Assembly (NCBI GenBank): GCA_021783855.1
Contig: JAJXTL010000003.1
Location: forward strand, 1-47,351
Source: Pseudomonadota bacterium
GTDB lineage: Bacteria; Pseudomonadota; Gammaproteobacteria; Burkholderiales; Gallionellaceae
Direction of reading: 5' to 3'
DNA length: 47,351 bases
Positions 16,500 through 25,243 of the stretch are shown in pieces (the stretch's first letter is position 1; each line of letters opens with the position of its first letter). Position numbers and translations under genes: made by a program. A model generated the notes under the pieces. It worked only from the letters and a program-made list of their open reading frames with translations. It was not told the DNA's origin and did not search any database.

Positions 16500-16748
16500 C
16501 TATCGCTTCCAAAACAACTCATTTTCATATTCTGGCTGTTGATCGGAATCAGGGATGCTTTTGCATTTCTTAATGATTTCTATGCAGTCTGGGCAGGTTA
16601 CCTTGCCTTCGCTAAGCTCAACATCTTCTATTTCTGGATGCAAATATTTTGAACAAAGGGCAAACGCTTCCGTGTCTGCCGCATGGGTTCTGACCCAATT
16701 TCGATCCTTAATTTTGACCCTTTCGATAAGTATTTCAGTCACAGGCAT
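16500..16748 (-). CDS. Small Cys-containing hypothetical protein
   Basis: An 82-residue acidic protein that I cannot assign to a named family. Cys32, Cys52, Cys55 and Cys62 (LCSKYL; CPDCIEIIKKC) with His22 and His37 could form a zinc site. The first 20 residues are basic/hydrophobic and there is no signal peptide. The amino-acid composition and a clean start after GGGTGG favour a real gene. A palindrome lies 31-51 bp upstream of the start. It is transcribed away from hemW's 3' end, between the structured repeat and hemW, and may be a recent arrival. Confidence 0.55.
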   Translation of the reverse strand: MPVTEILIERVKIKDRNWVRTHAADTEAFALCSKYLHPEIEDVELSEGKVTCPDCIEIIKKCKSIPDSDQQPEYENELFWKR

Positions 16749-16779
16749 CCACCCTTACTCAAGTAACATAATCTAAGAC

Positions 16780-16799
16780 ATACACCGAAACCGGTGTAT
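16780..16799. promoter_or_regulatory. Palindrome upstream of the small Cys protein gene
   Basis: ATACACCG (16780-16787) and CGGTGTAT (16792-16799) are perfect 8-bp inverted repeats with a 4-bp centre, 31-51 bp upstream of the minus-strand ATG at 16748. The size and position suit an operator; no regulator is identified. Confidence 0.45.
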
Positions 16800-16925
16800 A
16801 TTTTGGGAAAAAACAGGGATCATGGTTCTTGAATAAGCCCCCATCCACCTTGCCGTTCAACTCCGCAACAAGTGCAGAACAAGACACTACAGCATCCGCA
16901 CAAAAACGCAATGTCCGTGCAACCG

Positions 16926-18185
16926 TCAGGCTTTATCCGCCAGAAAAATTTCCAGCAGATCGTTCAGAAACCGTTGCCCCATCACGGTCGGGCCAATGCG
17001 CTGATGGTCTCTGAACAGCAGCCCGCGCTTCTCGGCCTCCGATAATTCTCGCTGAATGGCGATCAGTGACAGGCTGGTGCGCTCGCCGAACAAGGCAGGG
17101 TCGAAACCTTCATTCAGGCGCAACGCATTCATCATAAACTCGAATGCCAACTCCTCGCGACTCACTATATTTTCAACCTGGATCGGAGCACCCAGCCCCA
17201 CCTGCTGCATATACGCCTGCGGCTGCTTGTAGCGCGCCTGACGGATGATCTTGTCCGGAAAGCTCAGCTTGCTGTGCGCACCTGCGCCTATCCCCAGGTA
17301 ATCGCCGAACTTCCAGTAATTCAAATTGTGACGGGAGCGGCGTTTGTCTTTGGCGAAGGCCGAAGTCTCGTAGTGCTGATAACCGTTTGCGGCCAGCCGT
17401 TCTTCTATGCCCTGTTGCATGTCGGAACTGGCATCGTCGTCCGGCAACGAGGGCGGATTGCGATGAAACAGCGTATTGGGTTCCAGCGTCAGGTGATAGC
17501 AGGACAGATGCTCAGGCGCAAAAGACAGCGCGGTCTGTACATCCTGCAGAGCTTCTTCCAGCGTCTGGTTAGGCAGCGCATACATCAGGTCGAGATTGAT
17601 GTTGTCGAAATGCAGCTTTGCGATTTCAATTGCAGCGCGCGCTTCATCGGCTGAATGGATGCGTCCCAGCGCTTTGAGGTGCACATCGTTGAAACTCTGT
17701 ATGCCCATCGACAGGCGGTTCACGCCCGCCTCGCGAAAAGCCGCGAATTTATCCGCTTCCACCGTGCCCGGATTCGCCTCCAGCGTGATCTCGGCGTCCC
17801 CTGCCAACGGCAGCAGCATGCGAACCTGACGCAGGATCTCGGCGATAGCCTCGCCGGAAAGCAGACTGGGCGTACCGCCGCCGAAAAATACCGTATAGAC
17901 TTTGCGGCCCCATATCTGCGGCAGCGCCATTTCCAGATCGCGGGTCAGCGCTGCGACATATTGCTTTTCGAGCGTATCAGAGACTCTACCCTCTCCCCCC
18001 TTCGACAAGCTCTGGGCAGGCTTCGACAAGCTCAGGGCAGGCTTCGCCTCATGCGAATTAAAGTCGCAATACGGGCATTTTTTAACGCACCACGGAATGT
18101 GGATGTAAAGCGACAGCGGCGGCAGAACCTGAAAGCTTACCGCTTGAGATTTCAGTGAAATGGGTTGCAAAACATGAAGCTTCAT
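16926..18185 (-). CDS. hemW: HemW-type radical SAM haem chaperone
   Basis: A 419-residue radical SAM protein. The cluster motif CVKKCPYC gives Cys33, Cys37 and Cys40, followed by DFNSHE. Other HemW features are FFGGGTPSLL, LEANPGT, GVNRLSMGIQSFND and the C-terminal HemN-like domain. HemW is thought to deliver haem to respiratory enzymes and is not a coproporphyrinogen oxidase. About 23 residues (roughly 47-69, rich in LSLSKP/QSLSKG) are inserted right after the cluster motif by two tandem copies of a dispersed palindromic repeat. The start overlaps the stop of the truncated peptidase frame by 4 bp. Its usual neighbours rdgB and rph lie beyond the restriction-modification remnant. Confidence 0.93.
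   Translation of the reverse strand: MKLHVLQPISLKSQAVSFQVLPPLSLYIHIPWCVKKCPYCDFNSHEAKPALSLSKPAQSLSKGGEGRVSDTLEKQYVAALTRDLEMALPQIWGRKVYTVFFGGGTPSLLSGEAIAEILRQVRMLLPLAGDAEITLEANPGTVEADKFAAFREAGVNRLSMGIQSFNDVHLKALGRIHSADEARAAIEIAKLHFDNINLDLMYALPNQTLEEALQDVQTALSFAPEHLSCYHLTLEPNTLFHRNPPSLPDDDASSDMQQGIEERLAANGYQHYETSAFAKDKRRSRHNLNYWKFGDYLGIGAGAHSKLSFPDKIIRQARYKQPQAYMQQVGLGAPIQVENIVSREELAFEFMMNALRLNEGFDPALFGERTSLSLIAIQRELSEAEKRGLLFRDHQRIGPTVMGQRFLNDLLEIFLADKA
17998..18041. repeat. Two tandem palindromic repeats in frame inside hemW
   Basis: CCCTTCGACAAGCTCTGGGC (17998 onward) and CTTCGACAAGCTCAGGGCAG (18021 onward) are adjacent copies, 23 and 21 bp. On the minus strand they encode PALSLSKPAQSLSKGG. 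The same repeat family lies in trmB. The CTTCGACAAGCTCAGGGC core is a common dispersed bacterial repeat. Confidence 0.8.
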
Positions 18186-18688
18186 ACGTGCCTTCCTTCA
18201 TTCCAACACTCATGCCCCAGCGGCGACTTATTCAATACTTCCCGGTGCAGTCGCCATTGCGGCATAGACTTATCCATCAATGACAAAAAATGATCGTTAT
18301 GTTTCCGCTCCAGCAAGTGCACAAGTTCATGCACGATGACGTACTCTAAACACTGGGGAGGTTTTTTCGCCAGTTCCAGATTCAACCAAATACGCCGTGC
18401 CTCGACATTGCTGCTCCCCCACTTGGTCTTCATTTTCTTGATACCCCATGCGGCGACCGCAATGCCAAGCTGATGTTGCCACTTCTCCAATAAGGGCGGT
18501 ATCAACGTCATAAGCTGCTCCCGATACCATCGTTGCAAAACCGCTTCGCGCCTCTCTGCACTCGTTCCCGGACGTACAAAAAGATCGAGCAACACAATCC
18601 CGCGTAACGCAACTAGCTTCTTGCTCATGCACCCGTACGCGTTTTCTGCCGCCTGTAGCAAAGCGTCATAGCGCTTCACCGCCTTCAT
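18182..18688 (-). pseudogene. N-terminally truncated YgjP/DUF45-family zinc metallopeptidase
   Basis: The 168-residue frame carries the conserved C-terminal two-thirds of YgjP-like metallopeptidases: LDLFVRPG, EAVLQRWYREQL, WGIKKMKTKWGSSN and the zinc motif HELVHLLERKHNDHF. The normal N-terminal 70-80 residues are replaced by about 33 unrelated residues that overlap the end of the Fic gene by 23 bp. In other genomes this peptidase often closes type I restriction-modification operons after hsdR. The absence of hsdR here and the hybrid N-terminus point to a deletion junction. The zinc site is intact, so residual activity is not excluded. Confidence 0.7.
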
Positions 18689-19829
18689 TCAGGATATTCA
18701 AATAGCCATCGTACACAAACACGCGATTGCGGCGCTGACCGGTGAGTTCACGCGCGATGCCGAGCTGGGTGAGAGTTTGCATGACTTTACCAACAGTGGG
18801 GAAGCTCATGCCTGTTTCTGTGCAAAGTAATTTGAGGGTGACTACGGGGTGGCTGCGCAGGGCATTGAGCACGCGCAGGGCATTGGTCGCGCCGCGCCCG
18901 GTATTTTGGATGCGCAGGCTATCTTGCTGAAACAGTGTAAGCAGCCGCTGTGCGGTTAGCACAGCGGCTTGTGCAGTTTGCGCCACGCCTTCGAGAAAAA
19001 AATCGACCCATGCTTCCCAGTCGCCTTGTGTGCGTACTCTATCCAGCAGCTCGTAATACACGGAGCGATGTTGCTTGAAATACAGGCTGAGGTAGAGCAG
19101 CGGCTGCGTGAGCAGGCCGCCCTGATGCAACAACAACGCGATGAGCAAACGACCGAGCCTGCCGTTGCCATCGAGAAAGGGGTGGATCGTTTCAAATTGC
19201 ACATGCGCCAGCGCGGCTTTGATCAGCACGGGTGTTGTATCGGCCGGCTGGTTGATGAATTGTTCCAGTGCCGCCATGCAGAGCTCTACTTCGAGTGGAG
19301 GTGGGGGCACGAAGCGTGCATTGCCGGGGCGGGTGCCGCCGATCCAATTTTGGCTGCGGCGAAATTCTCCGGGTGCTTTGTCGCTGCCGCGACCGCGTGC
19401 CATCAGGTGGATGTGCATTTCACGCAATAGGCGGTTGCAGAGCGGGAAGTCTGCCCGCAGGCGGTCCATGCCGTACTCCAGCGCGGCGATGTAATTGGAG
19501 ACTTCCACCACATCGTCAAAGGGTACTCCGGGTACTTCGTCCAACTCGAACAGCAACAGGTCAGACAACGACGATTGTGTACCTTCGATTTGCGAGGACA
19601 ACACGGCTTCGCGGCGCACATAAGCATACAAAAACAACTGTGGATCGGGCAGCAATGTGCTCACGCTATCGAGTCGCCCAATCGCCAGCGTAGCTCGTTC
19701 GAGCAGGTGTTGCCGCGCGCCGGTTAGCTCCAGTGGCGGAACTGGAGGCAAGGGGTTCGGCACAAAGGCATTCACCATTTCGCCACCCGCTGGGCTTGAG
19801 CTGTATCGTCCGGTGATATCTCTTTGCAT
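18666..19829 (-). CDS. Fic-domain protein (class II, N-terminal inhibitory helix)
   Basis: A 387-residue Fic/DUF4172-type protein. The catalytic loop HPFLDGNGRLGR spans residues 216-227, with all HxFx(D/E)GNGRxxR positions present. The inhibitory motif (S/T)xxxE(G/N) is met by SSQIEG at 78-83, placing it in class II with self-inhibition. A C-terminal winged helix (about 310-380) suggests DNA binding. Fic enzymes usually transfer AMP to target proteins. It lies between the hsdM remnant and the truncated peptidase, a position such genes often hold in type I restriction-modification loci. It looks intact while its neighbours have decayed. Confidence 0.88.
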   Translation of the reverse strand: MQRDITGRYSSSPAGGEMVNAFVPNPLPPVPPLELTGARQHLLERATLAIGRLDSVSTLLPDPQLFLYAYVRREAVLSSQIEGTQSSLSDLLLFELDEVPGVPFDDVVEVSNYIAALEYGMDRLRADFPLCNRLLREMHIHLMARGRGSDKAPGEFRRSQNWIGGTRPGNARFVPPPPLEVELCMAALEQFINQPADTTPVLIKAALAHVQFETIHPFLDGNGRLGRLLIALLLHQGGLLTQPLLYLSLYFKQHRSVYYELLDRVRTQGDWEAWVDFFLEGVAQTAQAAVLTAQRLLTLFQQDSLRIQNTGRGATNALRVLNALRSHPVVTLKLLCTETGMSFPTVGKVMQTLTQLGIARELTGQRRNRVFVYDGYLNILNEGGEAL

Positions 19830-19943
19830 GGTGCGCGATCCTTTAATAAGAAATTGTGCTATTAAAATTTTAGCTTATTTCTTAAATAAATCCCATTTTT
19901 TGCAGGTGCGCTTCTGCCCTGGCACACAGCGCCGCCACATCCG

Positions 19944-20688
19944 CTACGAGTTGCGCAACGGTTCGGCGTAGCGTTCAGCGAGTATCCTGATGCGTCCGGT
20001 GAGGGTTTGTCCAACGCGATTCAGTTCGCCCTGCACTGCGGCAGAAATGGCGGCGAGCCATTTGCCTTCCACCACCAGCGTCTTGATTTCGGCCTCGGTC
20101 AATTTGCCGTATTGCGTGAACACCTGCATGTCGAGCGACTGCCTTGCATCCTTGAGTTTTTTTGGCGGAGATAGTTTGCTGCTCGATCAGGAACTGATAG
20201 GCGATGAGTAGCGTGCGCTCTTGTGCTTCGATGGACTCAGCACGAACGGATTTTATTTCTTTCAGCCTATCCGTCACCGCGCCCTTGGCGATCTTGCCGT
20301 CTTCCGTCACCTCAGCCAGCAAGCCCTCTTTGCCGCCGTGTTCTTCTAGCAGCTCTTCCATCTGTTGCTCGATGGCTGCGACTTCGGCTTCCAGCGAAGC
20401 AAGAGCCGCCTGCTCGGCGGCGAAGTAACGGGCAACGATCAGGGCGGGGGGAATGAGGTCGGCCTTGTAACGCAGTTTGTCAAACATGAAATCGTGCGTT
20501 TCGTTGTAAACGCGCTTGCCGTTCTTGTCTTTCGAGGGGACGAGTTGCCTGACAGCAGAAGCCGCTTGCCACCCATCGCTGACCAGCAGATACACATCGT
20601 CCTTGTACTGCGAAGCGCCCATGCCGCCGCGCAGTTCGTCGCAACTTTTCCAGAGAGCTGAATAAAGTTCGGATTTCTTGATTGCCAT
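19944..20688 (-). pseudogene. hsdM: hsdM remnant: internal deletion plus frameshift
   Basis: The start MAIKKSELYSALWKSCDELR is the normal N-terminus of a type I restriction-modification methyltransferase. After about 30 residues (SQYKD) it jumps directly to the C-terminal region (LVSDGW, VYNETHDFMFDKLRYKADLI). This removes the SAM-binding and NPPY catalytic regions. A second lesion is a frameshift at a run of seven T (20157-20163, A on the coding strand). The true C-terminus (YGKLTEAEIKTLVVEGKWLA) continues in another frame to 19944. No hsdS or hsdR is present. Confidence 0.85.
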
Positions 20689-20718
20689 CTGTTTTTATAT
20701 CCGGTTGTGCAACGTGAC

Positions 20719-21306
20719 CTACACTTTCAACTTCTCCAGCAACACCTTCATAGCCTTGCCGCGATGGCTGATTTCGTGTTTCTCGTCGCGGGTCAGTTCG
20801 GCGCTCATCTTGTTAAGCTCAGGCAGCCAGAACAGGGGGTCGTAGCCGAAACCGCCCTCTCCCTGCTCTTTGGTGGCAATTTCGCCGTGCCATTCGCCCT
20901 CAGCGATAATCGGCTGCGGATCATCCGCGCTGCGTACCAGCACCAGCACGCAGTAGTAATGCGCCCGGCGGTCGGCAACGCCTTGCATGTCTCGCAGCAG
21001 CTTTTCGTTATTGCGCTGATCGGATTTCGGATTGTCTCCTGCGAAACGCGCGGAATACACGCCCGGCGCCCCGTTCAGTGCCGCAACGCAGATACCGGAA
21101 TCATCCGCCAGCGCCGGCAGACCGCTAAGCCTGCTGACATGACGCGCCTTGGCCAGCGCGTTCTCGATGAACGTGACATGCGGTTCTTCCGCTTCACTGA
21201 TGCCGAGTTGCGCCTGCGTCAGCACCTCAATGCCGATTGGGGCCAGCATGTGCTGAAATTCGCGCAGCTTGCCGGGGTTATTGGACGCGATAACGAGTTT
21301 TTTCAT
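20719..21306 (-). CDS. rdgB: dITP/XTP pyrophosphatase (HAM1/RdgB)
   Basis: A 195-residue non-canonical purine NTP pyrophosphatase. It opens with the family signature KLVIASNNPGKLREF. It also has the SGLPALADDSGI acid motif, APGVYSARFAG, GGFGYDPLFWLPE and the terminal ISHRGKAM. It hydrolyses dITP and XTP to keep deaminated purines out of DNA and RNA. It lies 5 bp after rph on the same strand; together with hemW this is a common betaproteobacterial order, here interrupted downstream by the restriction-modification remnant. Confidence 0.96.
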   Translation of the reverse strand: MKKLVIASNNPGKLREFQHMLAPIGIEVLTQAQLGISEAEEPHVTFIENALAKARHVSRLSGLPALADDSGICVAALNGAPGVYSARFAGDNPKSDQRNNEKLLRDMQGVADRRAHYYCVLVLVRSADDPQPIIAEGEWHGEIATKEQGEGGFGYDPLFWLPELNKMSAELTRDEKHEISHRGKAMKVLLEKLKV

Positions 21307-21311
21307 GGCGT

Positions 21312-22028
21312 TTATTCAGCCAGCGCCGCCTGCTGCATCTGTATCAGCTCCTCGATGCCGGATTGGGCCAGCTCCAGCAGCTCATCCATCTCGGCGCGGC
21401 TGAAAGCATGACCCTCGGCGGTACCCTGCACTTCGACAAAATGACCGCTACCCAGCATCACCACGTTCATGTCGGTATCGCATTCAGAATCTTCAATATA
21501 ATCAAGATCAAGCACAGGAACGCCCTGATAGATTCCGACGGAAATGGCGGCGATGGAATCCTTGAGCGGACTCTCAGCCACCAGACCTTTTTGCATCAGC
21601 CCGCTGACCGCATCCTGCAATGCGACAAAACTGCCGGTGATGCTGGCGGTACGGGTACCGCCGTCGGCCTGAATCACGTCGCAGTCGATCTGTATGGTGC
21701 GCTCGCCCAGTTTCTTCAAATCGACCACCGCACGCAGACTGCGACCGATCAGCCGCTGAATTTCCTGGGTACGTCCGGACTGTTTTCCTTTGGCGGCTTC
21801 GCGTTGCATGCGGCTGCCGGTGGAGCGCGGCAACATACCGTATTCGGCCGTCACCCACCCTTCACCGGAACCCTTCTTGTGCGGCGGCACGCGCTCTTCG
21901 ACGCTGGCGGTACAGATGACTTTGGTGTCACCGCACTCGATCAGCACCGAGCCTTCGGCATGTTTGGTGTAGTGGCGGGTGATGCGTATTTCACGCAACT
22001 GGTTGGGCAATCGTTGACTTGGGCGCAT
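21312..22028 (-). CDS. rph: Ribonuclease PH
   Basis: A 238-residue phosphorolytic exoribonuclease that trims tRNA 3' ends. Conserved segments include the start [67 protein letters not shown] and a C-terminal [15 protein letters not shown]. Length is normal. It is upstream of rdgB in the same operon and follows the PP2C gene by 29 bp of GTGAGTGG-rich DNA. Confidence 0.97.
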   Translation of the reverse strand: MRPSQRLPNQLREIRITRHYTKHAEGSVLIECGDTKVICTASVEERVPPHKKGSGEGWVTAEYGMLPRSTGSRMQREAAKGKQSGRTQEIQRLIGRSLRAVVDLKKLGERTIQIDCDVIQADGGTRTASITGSFVALQDAVSGLMQKGLVAESPLKDSIAAISVGIYQGVPVLDLDYIEDSECDTDMNVVMLGSGHFVEVQGTAEGHAFSRAEMDELLELAQSGIEELIQMQQAALAE

Positions 22029-22057
22029 AAAAATAAATGGTAAGTGGTGAGTGGTAA

Positions 22058-22843
22058 TTAGTGAATTTCGAGAATATGAACAACCGGGACTTCAGTGTCG
22101 TGGGCAATTTCGTCCTTTCCCCAGCGCATCGCAAGGCCGGTGGAATTGTCGGCTTTGCCGTTTTCGAGCGTCAGTGCACGGGCAATCAGCTTGTCCAGCG
22201 CAGCGGAAACCGGGCTGTCTGAAAATGCGGCTTTCAACTCCTTATCCATGATAGGGCCACACAAACCATCGCTACAGAGCAGCACCACATCGCCGGACTG
22301 CAACTCAACGGGTTTGCCAAGTTCTATCTCGAACATGTCTTCGACACCGCCCAGACAGTTGGTAATCTGATTGCGCCTGGGGTGAGTGCGCGCTTCTTCT
22401 TCGTTTATAGCACCCGACTGCAACCATAGCTGCACCATCGAATGATCGAGTGTTTTGGCTGATATATCGCCATCGCGCAACAGGTAAAGACGTGAATCGC
22501 CGGCGTGCCCCCAGTACAATATGCCATCCTGAACCAGGGCGGCAACGCAAGTCGTCCCGGGAAAAGCATGATCCTGTTTTTTCGGCAAGTCCATGATGCG
22601 CCGGTGCGCCAGGCGCATGGTATCCGACAAAAAGTCCCGTGGATCATCGAAATGCGCGTGCTTGCCGAATGACTCGACAAACGTATCCATAGCGAGACCT
22701 GCGGCTACTTCGCCATTCAAATGCCCGCCCATACCGTCAGCCAGCACCAGCAGCAACGCGTCTCGACCGTACGCATAGGCGACACGATCCTGATTGTATT
22801 TGCGATTGCCTATCTTGCTGGCCTGATATATGGAGAAATTCAT
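22058..22843 (-). CDS. PP2C-family serine/threonine phosphatase
   Basis: A 261-residue PPM-type phosphatase. Motifs run in order: [49 protein letters not shown] and the final ADNSTGLAM. The aspartates of the two-metal site are all present. The ATG at 22843 begins the domain; 12 upstream in-frame residues were dropped. In relatives a Ser/Thr kinase gene often stands beside it; here the only such kinase is at 30676-33000. It is divergent from yicC, 86 bp away. Confidence 0.93.
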   Translation of the reverse strand: MNFSIYQASKIGNRKYNQDRVAYAYGRDALLLVLADGMGGHLNGEVAAGLAMDTFVESFGKHAHFDDPRDFLSDTMRLAHRRIMDLPKKQDHAFPGTTCVAALVQDGILYWGHAGDSRLYLLRDGDISAKTLDHSMVQLWLQSGAINEEEARTHPRRNQITNCLGGVEDMFEIELGKPVELQSGDVVLLCSDGLCGPIMDKELKAAFSDSPVSAALDKLIARALTLENGKADNSTGLAMRWGKDEIAHDTEVPVVHILEIH

Positions 22844-22929
22844 AGGTCGCAATCGTAATATAATGTCGGGTCGCCGCACAGCTATTTGTTTGACTCTTTT
22901 TTTCTACTACCCTATTCCGGAAGCTCACC

Positions 22930-23793
22930 ATGATTCTAAGCATGACAGGTTACGCCAATACCAGCGCTGATTTCGCCAGCGGATCGCTGACACTGGAATT
23001 GCGCGCCGTCAACCACCGTTACCTGGATATTCAATTGCGCATGCCGGACGAGCTGCGCAGTTTCGAAGGTGCGTTGCGCGAAATGATCGCCGCACAGTTG
23101 CAGCGCGGCAAGATCGAATGCCGGATCAACTACGCGGCACGCGATACACAAAACGGCACAACCCTCAATCGCGCGCTGCTGCTGCAACTGGCCAACTGGA
23201 ACGAGGAAGTGCAGGCAGCCATGCCGGACGCACGCACCTTGAGCGTCGCCGATGTGCTGCGCTGGAACGGCATACTGCAAACCCCCAGCGCGTCAAACGA
23301 CGAACTGCGCACCACCCTGATGAGCCTGATGCAGGCTGCCTTGCAGGAGTTCACCGCCTCGCGCGCTCGTGAAGGGGAAAAACTGAAAGACTTTTTGTCA
23401 GTCCGTCTGGAAAAAATTGAAGTCTTGCGGACAGACGTAATGCCTCACGTTCCCGCCGCGATTGCCGCCTACGAAGCCCGCCTGATCAACCGGCTGACGG
23501 ATGCGCTGCAAAGCGCCGACGATGAACGGATACGCCAGGAAATCACGCTGTTCGCCAGCAAGATCGATGTGGATGAAGAACTCTCGCGATTAGCCAGCCA
23601 TCTTGTCGAAATGCGCCGCATCCTCAAACAGGGTGGCGCAGTAGGCAAACGGCTGGACTTTCTGATGCAGGAGCTGAACCGCGAAGCCAACACGCTGGGC
23701 TCAAAGTCGGTGGACGCCGAAGTTTCGCGCAACGCGATGGAAATGAAGATACTCATCGAGCAGATGCGCGAACAGATACAGAACCTTGAATAA
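22930..23793 (+). CDS. yicC: YicC-family endoribonuclease
   Basis: A 287-residue protein of full family length. It begins with the typical ILSMTGYA and continues ELRAVNHRYLDIQLRMP. It ends with the conserved RLDFLMQELNREANTLGSKS region and a coiled-coil tail. YicC proteins are RNA-processing endoribonucleases implicated in small-RNA turnover and stationary-phase survival. The gene heads a plus-strand run ending with spoT. Confidence 0.95.
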   Translation: MILSMTGYANTSADFASGSLTLELRAVNHRYLDIQLRMPDELRSFEGALREMIAAQLQRGKIECRINYAARDTQNGTTLNRALLLQLANWNEEVQAAMPDARTLSVADVLRWNGILQTPSASNDELRTTLMSLMQAALQEFTASRAREGEKLKDFLSVRLEKIEVLRTDVMPHVPAAIAAYEARLINRLTDALQSADDERIRQEITLFASKIDVDEELSRLASHLVEMRRILKQGGAVGKRLDFLMQELNREANTLGSKSVDAEVSRNAMEMKILIEQMREQIQNLE

Positions 23794-23888
23794 CGATTCT
23801 TGCTATCCCGATATGCCCGGCGTACTCTTGATAGGGAACCCTGCCCGACGTAGTACAATGCAAGGAGAAATAACGCAAAAGTTTCATC

Positions 23889-25193
23889 ATGTCAAAACCC
23901 AATGAAGATCTGAAAGCCAAAGCCGGTGAAACCTGCATAGATGCCACACAACTGCGGCCGGGCGTGCATGTCCGCCTGCCCGTGCCATGGCTGGAACACG
24001 AATTTTTATTCAATTCCTTTGTGATCGAGAACCAAGACCAGGCGCGACAGATTGCAGCGATGAATCTGTCTCAGATATTCTGCGATGTCGCGCGCTGCAA
24101 AGTCCCGCCGCTACCCAAACAACCGCTTGCTGCACCGCCGGCACAGGAGAATGAAGAAGAAAAGTTGCGGCTTGCCGAACTGACGGCAAGATCAAAAGCT
24201 GAAAAACTTGAGCGCATCAGGGTAATGAGCGAAATGCGCGAGCGTCTGGACAAGACGATGAAACACTACCTCGACGCCTCCAAATCCGTCAGCAGCGCGT
24301 TTCAATCCTTCGAGAGCAACCCGAAGGAGAGCATCAGTCAGATGACCCAGGTCAGCGAGAGGTCAACCGCCCTGCTGCTGTCCGATGTAGACAGCGCGAT
24401 CGTACTGATAGCCGAGAAAGGGCATCAGGACGGCGCTTCCGCTCACGCGCTATCGGTCATGACGCTATCCTTGCTGCTCGGCAAGCAGGCTGGTTTACCT
24501 GACGAGGCACTGCGCACGCTCGGGATGGGCGCGCTGCTGCACGATATCGGCAAGTCTGCCATCAGCTCATCGATACTGCGCAACACCGAGCGCAACAGAC
24601 ACGAAGAAGCGGTGTACATGACGCACTGCCGGGCCGGTTATGAAAGTGTGCTGCATGCCGGCGGCCTGACCCCGCCCGTGCTGGAAGCAGTATTACATCA
24701 TCACGAACGCATGGACGGAAAAGGCTTCCCCGATAAACTTGCCGGAGATAAAATTCACATCGCCGCGCGCATCATCGCCATCGCCAATCGCTTTGACAAC
24801 CTCGCCAACCCGATCGATTACCGCCGTGCACTGTCGCCCTCCGAAGCGCTGTCAACGATGTGGGTCAAAGAAAAGAGTGTCTTCGATAACAAGCTATTGC
24901 AGCTATTCATTCGCGCAATGGGCGTTTATCCGCCCGGCTCCATCGTGCAACTTTCCGATGGTCGCATTGCGGCCGTAGTCGTATCGGCGACGTCGGATCA
25001 TTCGCTCAAACCCAAGATCATGATTTATGAACCTGAAGTACCGCGCCAGCAAGCCTTCATTATCGACCTGGTCAAAGAACCTTCACTAAAAATCGAACGT
25101 GCCTTACGCTTGCAGGATCGTTCGGAGGACGAACTGGACTATCTGCTGCCGCGCCGGAAAATGTCCTGGTTTACTTCCGAAGGAAAAGCATAA
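23889..25193 (+). CDS. HD-GYP domain cyclic-di-GMP phosphodiesterase (DUF3391 N-terminus)
   Basis: A 434-residue protein. The N-terminal 70 residues (LRPGVHVRLPVPWLEHEFLF) match the DUF3391 module often found before HD-GYP domains. A Lys/Glu-rich coiled coil lies at about 85-125. The HD-GYP domain spans about 165-360, with HDIGK (219-223 region) and HHERMDGKGFP (271-281), both needed for c-di-GMP hydrolysis. Phe replaces Tyr in the GYP triad (GFP), a common variant. No membrane segment is seen. With the PilZ receptor at 11460 it points to c-di-GMP signalling in this organism. Confidence 0.92.
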   Translation: MSKPNEDLKAKAGETCIDATQLRPGVHVRLPVPWLEHEFLFNSFVIENQDQARQIAAMNLSQIFCDVARCKVPPLPKQPLAAPPAQENEEEKLRLAELTARSKAEKLERIRVMSEMRERLDKTMKHYLDASKSVSSAFQSFESNPKESISQMTQVSERSTALLLSDVDSAIVLIAEKGHQDGASAHALSVMTLSLLLGKQAGLPDEALRTLGMGALLHDIGKSAISSSILRNTERNRHEEAVYMTHCRAGYESVLHAGGLTPPVLEAVLHHHERMDGKGFPDKLAGDKIHIAARIIAIANRFDNLANPIDYRRALSPSEALSTMWVKEKSVFDNKLLQLFIRAMGVYPPGSIVQLSDGRIAAVVVSATSDHSLKPKIMIYEPEVPRQQAFIIDLVKEPSLKIERALRLQDRSEDELDYLLPRRKMSWFTSEGKA

Positions 25194-25243
25194 GTTCACG
25201 ATTGAGGATTTTAATATAACATATTGATTTATTTGGAGTTTTT

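Noticed and set aside
16829..17014. 61-codon plus-strand frame overlapping the hemW end
   Set aside because: It starts with TTG, overlaps conserved hemW codons and shows no family resemblance.
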